Positions 23,151-33,716 of a stretch of DNA of 64,000 bases are shown piece after piece. Source of the stretch: Batillaria attramentaria (lineage: Eukaryota; Mollusca; Gastropoda; Batillariidae); the NCBI GenBank assembly GCA_018292915.2, contig JACVVK020000539.1, forward strand, positions 156,501 to 220,500, read 5' to 3'. Below the pieces are notes generated by a model. That model had not been told where the DNA came from. It was given only the letters and a program-made list of their open reading frames with translations, and did not search any database. Position numbers and translations under genes: made by a program. Each line of letters opens with the position of its first letter. The stretch's first letter is position 1.

Positions 23151-23245
23151 GAAAGTCGACGTTTCGGCATTGTGTCTTGATCAGGACAAACCCAAACCCA
23201 AACTCAAACCTGATTGTTTGTCCTGATGAAGGCACAACGCCGTAA
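23150..23245. repeat. Inverted pair of CTGATNA...GAAAC-like motifs
   Basis: The sequence GACGTTTCGGCATTGTGTCT followed by TGATCAGGAC on the left is an imperfect inverted copy of GTCCTGATGAAGGCACAACG followed by CCGTAACGT on the right. The loop is a repeated CAAACC-type spacer. The motif resembles the CTGATGA/GAAA core of hammerhead ribozymes that accompany some Penelope-like and other retroelements. The match is degenerate and function is not shown. Confidence 0.4.
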
Positions 23246-23251
23246 CGTGAA

Positions 23252-23440
23252 CGTGTTGACTGTGTTTTGTTTGGGAGTTTAACGTCCTTTTCCACCACAT
23301 ACGGGTGATATCAAAGACGGGGCAACGATGAAAAAGCCAGCACAAATATTTGGCCCCAGCCAGGATACGAACTCACGACCCGAGCATCAGAAGTCCAACG
23401 CTCTACCATTCGGCCATCCCGGCTTCCCGTGTTGACGGTG
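23252..23440 (-). mobile_element. SINE-1 copy with 13-bp target duplication
   Basis: The body at 23265-23427 lies between CGTGTTGACTGTG (23252-23264) and CGTGTTGACGGTG (23428-23440). The tRNA-like head is at the right end (minus strand), with TGGCCGAATGGTAGAGCG and GTGAGTTCGTATCC. Confidence 0.85.
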
Positions 23441-24537
23441 AAATGTCTTGTAAGAAAAGTGGTTCTTATTTTTCTTTTTTTGTTGCCGTTTGTTGTACAA
23501 GAACATGGTCTCAATTTTCCTAGGACTGATAACATTTTCATCAGACCCTACTTTTGTCAATATTAAGATGTAAACAGCACAATGACCAGAAATCACGTGA
23601 TTGTCGTTTTGTTCATGAAAAACTGAAAGGTGATGGTGTACACTAAGCGTGCCGATCAACTCATGCACATTATGCAGACAGAATTTTCAGTTTCAAACGC
23701 ATCAAAGTGCATTTAGCAGCAGCTGTCTAAAACGACAGTTATACTGTACGCAACCAAGACAAACAATGCTGATGCGAAAGCGTCCAAACCATGCCAACAA
23801 CAAAACGGAATCTTTAGGAGCACCGACTTTTTTCAATTTCTCAACTTACTATGGGGGATAAATGAAGGCAACCATATTTATTCATTCAAATCTCTGGCCA
23901 AGTTATTATTTTTTTTTCTCTCTCTCTCTCTCTTGTTTGTAGTGACTGTCTTTTCACTTGAAGGGAGATAACCACGTCTTGTGCCGGAAATTCAAGGGGA
24001 GATCATTTTACAATATTTACAATGTAATGGGAAATAAGGAACATAAAAAAAAACAGTATACACGCAGACATACATAGCTCCGTCTTTGACAGACATACGC
24101 ATCCATACTGCACCAACACAAACATGGCGACTCCACATGCAAACACAAAGAGAAGGCAGAAGCGCACACAACCCTGAACCAGCATAAACACAAGTTTCAT
24201 TGCTCACTCACAACTCAATATTTACAGGGACTACAGTGTAACAATGTACTGAGCCTAAAGTATAATCATGGCAAAGGTACATGTCTCACTCAGGTGTATC
24301 CTTTCCAATTCTTAACACACTGATTTCTTCTTTCTTAGTTCGCTATGTGTTAGGAAAAGGGAAACACTCTTTTCTTGCGTTCATATCAACATTAAGCGTC
24401 TTCAAATGCACTTATATTTTCGAGCAAATGCATTCAGTACTATCTGAGACTGGTATTACAGATCGAGAAAGATTAATTTAAAACTTTGAACTGAATATAC
24501 CGAAGACTTACGCGCACTGAAAAGCGTTAAACTAAAG

Positions 24538-25037
24538 ACCGGCCCCCGTAGTGTAGTGGTTAGCACTTCGGATCATGGACCGGGAGACCCGGGTTCGAAT
24601 CCCAGCCGAGGCAAGCGGGATTTTTCCTACCAAGGTCGGCTCCTACCCAGAGCGGGTGTGCTATAGGCCCGATGGGGAGGCTGTTGCCACACAGCCGAGT
24701 TTCACCCACTTCACGGGTGTGACTTTGGGGGTGCTTCCCTTAGTATGACACGTCTTATGATGTGGATGATTACACGGCCGGCACCGCAGGTGCCGTAGTT
24801 CCCGGGCATGGTTAATGCCGGGATATTTATGACAGGAAGCGTGGAATGCGGCCCTGTCCCGCAGTCCCAAACCACATGGACCTCCATAGCATCATCTTAC
24901 TATCATCCTCATCTCCATCATCATGCATAATAAAAATTGTCCCAGCTTCCGAGTCCTCCGTGGGTTCCACCCATGACCTGGGAGGAACACCACTGGAGCT
25001 GGCAAAGAGTTGGGACAGCAAAAAAAAAAAAAAAAAA
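24538..25037 (+). mobile_element. SINE-2, second full-length copy
   Basis: It is nearly identical to 19250-19752 from the head GTGTAGTGGTTAGCACTTCG to the poly(A) tail (25021-25037). I do not see a clean target duplication. The high similarity between copies suggests recent activity. Confidence 0.9.
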
Positions 25038-25247
25038 GTCTCGTGCACACACTCATGCAAGAAAGTTACTGCAAAAGTGTAAATAACAACCTGTATGATG
25101 AACACTGGAAGCTTCTTTAATGCCCACAATAATGCAGACATCCACTGATTCACAATAATGTCTATCAGTAATCTTTGTGACTTAACCCTCTGCACGTTAA
25201 CTCATCCATCCAACCACCGCTGTTTGTGTAGAGGAGACAAAATATAC

Positions 25248-25433
25248 CTATCTAAAACATTGGGCGTGTCGTCATCAGGGTTAAAGATGGCGGAGCGGCG
25301 GTTGGTGTGTCTGACGGAGACCGGGGACTGGGCCGGGTTGTCGTGTTTGGAGTTGAGGCTGTTGCTGGAACGGTCGCGCCGTCTGGTGGAGAAACGACTT
25401 ACGAAGGACGCGTTGTTCTTCCATGGTCTCTCC
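25248..25433 (-). CDS. KCNQ-like: KCNQ-like exon, helix A to helix B linker
   Basis: The 186-bp exon runs from the acceptor GTGTGACAG to the donor GATAG|GTATAT. Its first base completes the serine codon (TC|G) left by the 26422-26609 exon, giving PTQ-S-ERPWKNNASFVSRF. It leaves in phase 2. The translation is Ser/Arg/Asn-rich with RRRDRSSNSLNSK and SVRHTNRRSAIF, giving several possible basophilic kinase sites (RRxS-type). In KCNQ channels the stretch between helices A and B is disordered and poorly conserved, so position and phase carry the assignment more than sequence. Confidence 0.75.
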
Positions 25434-25914
25434 CTGTCACACGACATACAGACGTCGCTATCAGTTAGTAGGTCAACTGGCAGACTATCACATACAAGCT
25501 CTTAGTACATGGCTGTCATTTTACGTAACCTTCCTTTATCTGGTAAAACGTAAGCACTGGTAAATGTTGTTATACTCATAATGGTCACTTTGCCTTCCTT
25601 CACGAGTCCCTGTAAGTAGGGTTAACATGCTCTCATATTACCACCCTAACAGATTTCCTCACATCCCTGTCATTTTACGTCACACTTCTTCTCGGAAAAA
25701 GGTCAGTAACAATATTTGTTGTTACACCGTTAGTTTGTATTTACACATCTCCAGCTGTGACAAGAATCAGACAAGCACCAGACACTAGTTGACTTTCGGA
25801 TGGTGTCTCTGCGCTAAGTAAAACCCATACGCGCTCCGCCCTATCTCTCAACTGTATAGTCAGTGTCGTCTTTGAGACTGTCCCAGGCCGACACGAGAGA
25901 CTAGGATAACTCAC

Positions 25915-26400
25915 GGTGATACCAAAGACGATGACGATGGTGACTACGATAAAGACGATGAAAATGACTCGAGGATACGTAAGATGATAATGACGAAAAT
26001 GTTAACGACGATGATAAATGCGAATCTGACGATTACAATGTATCAATATCTTATGAAAAACGATTATAATAATGAGCACAATGATAATGAAACTACAGTA
26101 ACAATTATGACAATGAAAAATATGATGACGACGACGAAGTATGATAATGACGACAGTGATGATAATCACACGGACACAGACCACGACGATGACCACCTGA
26201 TAAGTACGAGTATAACGGGACGATGATATTTACGATGATGACAACGATGAAGATGGTGATAAGTATGACGTAGGTGACGACATTAGCACTACCACTGCTG
26301 ATAACCACGGAGAGAATACCGACGATGAAAAATACCGACAAAGATGATGATGGACAAAAAGGATGCTGGAAACGATGAGAAGACAAAGACAAACAACGAT
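25915..26400. repeat. Cryptic GAY/GATGA-rich simple sequence
   Basis: Imperfect GATGAC, GATAAT and ACGATG repeats over almost 500 bp in the KCNQ intron directly abut the exon donor at 26421. Long frames here are composition artefacts (Asp/Asn/Met or Ile/Val/Ser runs). Confidence 0.8.
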
Positions 26401-26421
26401 AATGTGAATGTCCCAACTCAC

Positions 26422-26609
26422 GACTGGGTAGGACTGGGACATGGGACGAGGTGCGGTTTCCATGTCGCTACGGACATGGAGTTGACGTCAGCAGCGTAAC
26501 ACCGCCACAGGCACTGAATCAGCGCCGCCGCAGGAACACGTCTCCTGTTGAGGTGTTTCTGTCGCTGTTGTTGCTGAACTTTGAGGGCGAAGCCCGAGCC
26601 CAAGATGCC
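26422..26609 (-). CDS. KCNQ-like: KCNQ-like exon, S6 end and helix A
   Basis: The 188-bp exon runs from the acceptor GTTGTATCAG to the donor CAGTC|GTGAGT, entering in phase 0. It begins [19 protein letters not shown], then [20 protein letters not shown] and [10 protein letters not shown]. This is the post-S6 segment and helix A of KCNQ channels. The IQ-like ALIQ..WRCYA motif is the first half of the calmodulin-binding site, and the basic stretch after S6 couples gating to PIP2. It resembles arthropod KCNQ, from memory, in having QQQQRQKH and SVATW. Confidence 0.97.
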
Positions 26610-27065
26610 CTGATACAACGACACAGCATGTCGAAATAACCACGACAACAACACCGTCATATGATAAGCTTTTGCTAACTTTCCTATTTAATCACTTTCT
26701 ATTCTCATGTCTACCAAATCCCCACAACCTTTCTGATAAGGACGGTTTGGTAAATTATTACATTGTATGATTTTGTATGTTTTCTTATCATTTTAATCAT
26801 CTCTTAATCAATGTAGGCCTTATTTTGTTTTAGGAGGTTACCATGCTCGCTGGCTCTTCATAATAAAACCACATTACCCCCCCCCCCCCCCCCCGAAAAA
26901 AGTAGGAAAAAAAGAAGAGAAACTGTTTATGCTAGTCTTCAACAGGGAGAATGAGCTAAGCAGTTTTCAGAAGCGTATGATGATCGCAGAATGTGTTCGG
27001 ATGCTGGACCTGACTGGGTTAAAACGCCGTTTTTAATGATGATAACGGCTTTTTCAGGAACTTAC

Positions 27066-27176
27066 CGCTGGCAAGGCAAAGAATGAGATCCCCAATATAG
27101 CTGAAAACGAGGCAATGACCTTTCCACCCCACGTGGTAGGAACGACGTCACCGTATCCCACAGTGCACAGCGTCAC
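27066..27176 (-). CDS. KCNQ-like: KCNQ-like exon, selectivity filter and S6
   Basis: The 111-bp exon is exactly 37 codons, phase 0 at both ends, between the acceptor GCCTGTTGCAG and the donor CCAGCG|GTAAG. It reads [10 protein letters not shown], then [13 protein letters not shown] and [19 protein letters not shown] is the potassium selectivity filter. SFFALPA followed by [12 protein letters not shown] across the exon junction is the S6/gate hinge diagnostic of KCNQ. Upstream exons for S1-S5 and the voltage sensor should lie at higher coordinates. I could not recognise them in this window, so the 5' half is either beyond the window or missed. Confidence 0.97.
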
Positions 27177-27199
27177 CTGCAACAGGCAAATTCATACCG

Positions 27200-27335
27200 C
27201 CATGTAAGGGTGATATCGAAGAGGGAGTAAAGAGAAAAACGCCAGCACAAACATCTGGCCCCAGCCGGGATTCAAACTCACGACCCTAGCATTGAGAGTC
27301 CTATGCTCCACCATTCAGCTACCCCGGCTCCCCAT
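27200..27335 (-). mobile_element. Diverged SINE-1 copy next to the KCNQ pore exon
   Basis: It matches the SINE-1 body and head on the minus strand, with CCAGCACAAACATCTGGCCC and the A-box remnant TAGCTGAATGGTGGAGCAT. It lies about 25 bp from the acceptor of the 27066-27176 exon, within the probable branch-point region. Substitutions in both boxes suggest an older copy. Confidence 0.75.
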
Positions 27336-27514
27336 CAGGTGGAAACATACTGGTGTACCCGTCTATACAAAGACAGTGGGAACGATAAAATCCACACTAA
27401 CCTCGAAACACGCACACCTTGGCACACACACACAGAGAATCAAATAACACTCAATAAACCATACTACCGGTATTAATTACCACTTTTTTAGTCTCTTTTT
27501 TATTTTGTATTTTT

Positions 27515-27628
<114 letters not shown>

Positions 27629-28506
27629 CTTATTTTATATTATGATCGGAGCGAATGCATGTGTCTGATGTATTTTTGTGTATTTTTAGAACAGATAATA
27701 AAGTATTTTTGAATTCTGAATTGAAGTGAATTTTATTCTTTCTTCCCTCGCTCCCCCCTCTCTCTCTCTCAGTGGTGGGATACAGATTGCAAACATCTAT
27801 TATTAGTTTAGCAGTGCAATCATGGCGACCTGCTGTACCGGACGTGAAACCATACATTCTTAACCTAGATCGCTCATGCTCAGCACAGCACATGTAGAAA
27901 CGTGAAGCTACATAGGAGACCTTCGCGCACTGATGCGTTGTGGGATATAATAATAATAATAATTTATTAATTTAATTTTATTTATAAAGCGCATATTCAT
28001 ATAAAATTACATGCTCTAAGCGCTAAATATAAGCGTCAGGTATCCCGGGTATTTGGCACGCCGACGTGAACAATCAATCCATGTTTGCTGTTTGTACAGC
28101 TCACAACTTTTTGAGCCCCCGGGGGAACAACCAATATGAGCGTACTCCAGAAGAAGGGAGAATTCGAGTACCTAAAGATATACTACCAAATTTCATACTG
28201 GATTCTCCGTTTAAAATCCCTAAACTTTCAGCAGAAATTTCCGAGATAATCTACTCTACATTCTGCCAAAACCGGACAAGAATGCTGAGCTCTAGACATT
28301 AAACATCTGGTCAGCAAGGGAAGTAATCGCTAATCACTTACTATTACTATAGCTGACTGCCGGAAGAAGAGTGACACAATATGCCAACGTTTTTTCAAAT
28401 TTGAGCCCCAGCGGAACCCACCAAGATGGCCCACTTTCCGCTAGCTTCAGTAAGGTGACGATGTAGATGATCTAGAATTTGTATGTTGATGTGTGATACT
28501 ACTATA
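27629..28506. other. Gene-free stretch before the giant inverted repeat
   Basis: It contains an AT-rich AAGCGC-type element end (27945-28035) and no supported exon. The open frame at 28066-28302 (78 codons, plus) matches nothing I recognise. Confidence 0.4.
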
Positions 28507-31500
28507 GTTGCCAAGGTGAGGTCGGTTACCGTGCCCCCCCCCCCCCCCCCCCGGCGACGCTTTTAGACCAGTTTAAAAATGAACCTTGGGGTGTACTGAA
28601 CACATTAGATCATTGCTCCCATAAATCGGCTGAGTTGCACCAACAGTTACAGCCCCTTACGTGAGGGTACCCTCTGCGCGCACTGACCACACGGGTTATA
28701 ATGCATTGACTCGACAAGCGGTGATTTCCAGTCACCCAGAAAGTGTGTAATTTTTCACAATGTAAATAAGACCATGTATGGCTGTGTTTATGTAAGTCTC
28801 ACGTCTGTATTAAAACAAACAAAATACAGCCGGATACTGCTTCACAGTGTTGATTTACGTAAGCCTAGTGTTCCACCAGTGGGGAAGGTCATGAATAGAA
28901 GCAGACAATGTCCTGTTCTCTTTTCTGCAGTCAGACGTATCAGATCTGTCAGCACCTCTTAGTCTCCTATACCGTAAGTGGGGTATGGTGGTTAATCACA
29001 CTTGACTCTGTGATGCTGCTGTGTCTTGGTATCACAATATCAGATTTAACTTCCAACCCCCCAAAATGTCAAATTACAAGAAATCTCTTTTGTGGATAAC
29101 CCCAAGCAATGTTTTGCCAGTAAAACTGCTTTTCAGAGAAAGTGTTAATATCTACCCGAACATGTGGAAAACGTCAGGTAGAGTGCATTAAAAACAGCCC
29201 TTAAAGGCAATATCGTTGTTTCAAATCGTGATAAATTCAGACAGAACTGCCCTTTTCTGTTTTCTGAAATCAAATATGTTATATCTGTCGGCATTTCTTT
29301 GTCTCAGAGAACCCAGGCGGGGTATGTTGGTTATTACAAACCTGGTTATTTGATGCTGCAACGTGTCTTAGCGCCACAGTAACCGATTTAAGCTCCCCAC
29401 CCCCCAAAATGTTGAATTACAAGACATGTCTGTAATGGTAACCCCAAGCGATGTTTTGCCACTAGAACTACTACAAATCAACATGTCTTCAGAGAAAATA
29501 ACATTATGCACCAGAAAAAAAAAATTTAAAAAAAGTCGGATATGGTGCATTAAAACTTGCGCATCATGGTTAATTGCGTTGTTTCAAGTCTTAATAGAAT
29601 CAGGACAATTTTTTTGCCATTTTGTCGACAAGGTAAAGCTGGTTACCTGGATCCCGGCCCCAGCGACTCTATTAGACCGGTTTAAAAATCAACATTAGTG
29701 TGTGCTGAACACATTAGATCATTGTTCCCATAAATCCGTTGGCTTGCACCAACAGTTACAGCCCTTAACGTATATCCCCCCCCCCCCCCCGCGCGCACTG
29801 AAGACAAGCAACAAACTGCAATTGACAAACAGGTAATTTCAATCACTCAAAACAATTTGTCTTCTATTTACCAATATAGATCAAACCATCCATGGCCGTG
29901 TTTATAAGCGTCTCTCGTCTGAAATAAAACAAACAGAAATGAAATAAGCCGGATACTGCTTCACAGTGTTGACTTACGTAAGCCTAGTGTTCCACCATTA
30001 CGGGAGGTCATAAATGTACGGAGACAATGCCCTTTTTTTAAAAACTCAAACGCACCAAAGCTTAGCTGTCAGCAATTCGTTGTCTCAGGTACCCGCAGTG
30101 AGGTATGTGGGACATTCTGAACCATACTCTGTGATGCTACAATGTGTCTTGATATCACAATATCAGATTTAACCTCCTACCCCCCCCCCCCCCCAAAAAA
30201 AAAAAAAAAAAAAAAAATGTCAGACAAGAAATGTCTTTGTGGATAACCCTAAGCAATGTTTTGCCAATGTAACTGCTACCAATCAACACGTTTTCATACA
30301 AAGTAATAATATCCGCCCGAACATGTGAAACTGTCAGGTATGGTGCATTAAAACTAGCCATTGAAGGGAATTTCGTCGTGCCAAATCTTGATAAAATTAA
30401 ACAAAACCTGCCCTTTTCTCTTTTCTTAAATCACATGCATAACATCTGTTGGCATTTTTTTGGTGTCTGAAGACCCCGGGGAGGTGTCTGCGTTATTTCA
30501 AACCTTGTTATTGGATGCTGCACTGTGTCATGGCATCACAGTATTGGATTTGAGCTCCTCACCCCCAAACACTGTGATGGTGAAGTACAAGACATGTCTG
30601 TTAATGGGTAAACACAAGCGGTGTTTTACCAACAGAACTACTACACGTCAACAGGCCTTCAGAGAAACTGATAATATGCTCTACACAATAGTAGAAAAGT
30701 CAAGCAGGTAGCATGAAAACTGGCACATAATGGCAATATCGCTGTTTCAAGTCCGTTTCTCTTTTCCTAAAGGCAGTGTATCCTATCTGTCAGAAATACT
30801 TTATCTCAAAAAACCCCTGTGTATCTGGGTTATTACAAACCTGGTTATTGAATGCTACAATGTGCGAGGGTTTCACAGTATTAGATTCAAGTTCCTGCCC
30901 CCCATCATTTCCAAGTACAGGACATGTCTTTTATGGATACCTTCAAACGATGTTTTACCAACAGAACTACTGGGAATCAACACTTCTTCAGAGAATAGTT
31001 ATATGCTCCTTGAAAGGTCAATTAGGTTGCAATTAAACTAGCACATTATTGCACTCTTTGTTCTAGGTCTTAATATAATCAAAGGAAAAACACAATTTTC
31101 TCTTTTTTTACATCAAATGTATCATATCGGTCAGCAATCCTTTGTCTCTGAGAACTCAAGTGGGGTATCTGGATTATAACAATGATGGTTATTTGATATT
31201 GCAATGTGCCTGGGATTCACAGTATAAAATTTAAGCTCCTACCCCCCCCCCCCCCCCCCCCCCCCCATCATGTCGAAGTACAAGACATGTCTTTTATCAA
31301 TATCTTCAGCAATGTTTTACCGAAAGAACTACTACAAATCAGACCGGAGAAAATAATGATTTTCTCTAGACAAAAGTTGAAAAAGTCAGGTATGATGCAT
31401 ACAACTAGCACATTACCTACGGCAATCTGGTATTATCGTCTTAACAAAATAAGGAAAAAACGTCAATTTCTCTTTTCCTAAATGAAATGTATCATATCTG

Positions 31501-31870
31501 TCAGCAATGTTTTGTCCCACAGAACTGAAGAGAAGTCTCTGGCTTGTTTCCAATCTGGCTCTATGATGCTGAGACGTGTTTGCGTGTCACAGTATCAGAT
31601 TTAAGTTCCTCCCTCCCCAAAATGTTGAATTTCAGGACATATCTTATGTGCTTATCTCCAAGCGATGTTTTGTCCGCGATAGCTTCAATGAACCCCACCT
31701 GACGTCTACTGGCGTATACCATTACTTTCTGTGATAATGCGTTGATTGGTAGTAGTTTTATTCGCAAACATCGGTTGAAGGTATCCACTAAAAACATGTA
31801 ATTTGACATTATGGGGGGGGGGGGGACTTAGATCTTATACTGTGCCACTCAAACAGATCTCAGCATCACA
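28507..31870 (+). repeat. Left arm of a giant inverted repeat, tandem array of about 340-bp units
   Basis: Recurring blocks include ATCAGATTTAA-type words at about 29041, 29384, 30164, 30545, 30884, 31226 and 31588 (usual spacing 340-380 bp), each followed by a C-rich tract and TTACAAGACATGTCT-like words. The outer part (28507 to about 30420) matches 39121 down to about 37625 in reverse. Shared markers are GTTGCCAAGGTGAGG, TGTTCCACCAGTGGGGAAGG, ACTGAAGACAA and AAACCATCCATGGCCGTGT. No protein-coding potential is seen. Confidence 0.8.
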
Positions 31871-32044
31871 AAATCAGGTTTGAAATAGCCTAGAGACTTC
31901 ACGTGGGTTAAATAAGACAAAATATTACTGACAGATATGATGCATTTGATCTAAGAAAAGAGAAAATGAAGTTTTGCCTCTAATTTTATGAGGCTTCAGT
32001 AACTAAAATTGCCATAACCTTCTAGGTGTGATGCACACCGCCAG

Positions 32045-32245
32045 CCGTTTCTCTATAGAGAAACAACTTTATGAGACGGGGCAGATTTTGCTACGCGCAA
32101 CAGCAAGTTTCAGTGATACAAAACAAGACTGTGACGTTTCTCCACACAATACTTACTTTCACGCGAACAGTGACGTAACGAAATCTGCGTCATAGACACC
32201 TTACGTGCACACTATGCCGCTGCGTTCTTTTGGCGGGAGTTGTGA

Positions 32246-32305
<60 letters not shown>

Positions 32306-33290
32306 GACGCGGGATGTAATGGTGGTTATCTCCTAAACCACCTCGTTGGAGGCCTTTTTACTTTGAGATAAAATGGGAATTCACCTTTTCCAGAGCTACC
32401 TTTCACGGATTTTATCCTGCCGCATTTTCAGAAGAGTTATCGCCGATTTTTAAAAATCGGTCATGTTACGAATTTTTTCGAAAAAAATGTTCAAATGGCT
32501 TCATTTTCTGAAAATGGGAAGATCATCCAATTATACTGCCTGTTTTCGTAACACAGCTCTGTAGCTCTGACAGGTTTTGTGTAAGAAAAATATTTCCGAG
32601 TTAGGGGTGGTTTGCATATAAATTCAAATATCTATGAAAAGACTCCTTCAAATTATTCATCATTCCGGTATTTTTGTCACTTGTGCCAGCTGCACATATG
32701 ACATGACCTACTGCACTAGTATAGCTTTAGTATTAAGAATTACAGAGCTTTTAGATAAACGCATTTTTTCACGTTTCTGCGAGAAGCGCCGGTCAAAAAA
32801 GTTCCAATTTTGCAATTTCGTAAGTACAATCCAAGGCACTTAAGTCTACGTTTCATCAGCTCTCTAGATCTTCCAGATTTTATGTCAAAATTAATTCAGT
32901 CACGGAAGTCACAAAAGCAACAAGGAAATCACAAGATATGAAGAAGTATCATCTGTCAGACGAGCAGCGTGAGGCTGACGTCAAATGTTTGGTTCACAGA
33001 CAAAATCTGCAAGTATCGTCACTGCTTCCGACATTTCATCAGCCCTTTAGATCTTCCAGATTTCATGTGAAAAATAATTCAGTCGGAGAAGTCACAAAGC
33101 CAACAGGGAAATCACAAGACATGAACAAGCATCCTCAGACGATCTCAGTGCTAGAGGCTGACGTCAAAAGTTTAGTTCACGGAATTGACGTCATCTCTCT
33201 CTCTCTCTGTATGACGACCTGCCTGAGGCTGACTTCAAATGACGTCTCTCTCTCTCTCTCTCTGGGGAGCCAGGGTGGCCGAATGGTAGA
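32045..33290 (+). repeat. Repeat A, copy 1 (5' part)
   Basis: It starts at TTTCTCTATAGAGAAACAAC and has a (GT)n run at 32249-32303, TTTTTCGAAAAAA at about 32477, several GCTGACGTCAAA words and a (CT)n run, then a SINE-1 head at 33263. It continues at 36719 after the transposon insertion. Four other copies lie between 50 and 59.5 kb. The same SINE-1 segment occupies the same place in three copies, so it spread as part of the repeat. Confidence 0.8.
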
Positions 33291-33497
33291 GCGCTGGGGC
33301 CGGGGTCACGACGCGTGAGTAAAAAGTGTTCGTAGCAGTGTTCGTATCAACGTTCGTAGGGCAAAACTGAACGTAGCAAAGAACACTACTTACGAACACA
33401 TTTTCGCGGGTCACGACGTGCACGTTGGCTGTTTCTTAGCTACGTACGGAAACTCGCCCTTTCCTATTTCAGACGTGCGGATTTTCCCCAAAACAAA

Positions 33498-33716
33498 ATG
33501 GCGGCAAGCTGGAATCTCATTGACAAGAAACAGCGTAAAAAACGCGATGTCAATTTTTCTGACGCAGAATTGCGCGTCTTATTTGATGCAGTACAGGAAC
33601 ATCATAATGTATTGTTTGGAACTCTGAACGGGACTGCTGTCACTGTTTATGGAAAGAAGACATCGACTTTACTCAGTAACCCCATCCAGAGATATATATG
33701 TGTGTATAAAAAATAA
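33498..33716 (+). CDS. Truncated Myb/SANT-like DNA-binding ORF inside the transposon
   Basis: The ATG in the context AAAATGG starts MAASWNLIDKKQRKKRDVNF, then SDAELRVLFDAVQEHHNVLF and G. The pattern F(S/T)..E...L...V..H..(V/I)(L/I)FG is typical of Myb/SANT-like domains (Myb_DNA-bind_5 type), which accompany some PIF/Harbinger transposons and recruit or guide the transposase. After about residue 49 the reading runs into the internal inverted repeat at 33644 and ends at 33716. The last 20 or so residues are therefore not native and the domain is cut after its first helices. It could instead be a first exon whose partners were lost. Confidence 0.55.
   Translation: MAASWNLIDKKQRKKRDVNFSDAELRVLFDAVQEHHNVLFGTLNGTAVTVYGKKTSTLLSNPIQRYICVYKK

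Noticed and set aside
25984..26226. Asp/Asn/Met-rich frame resembling an acidic calcium-binding tail
   Set aside because: It is cryptic GAT/GAC repeat inside a KCNQ intron, with complementary Ile/Val frames on the other strand.
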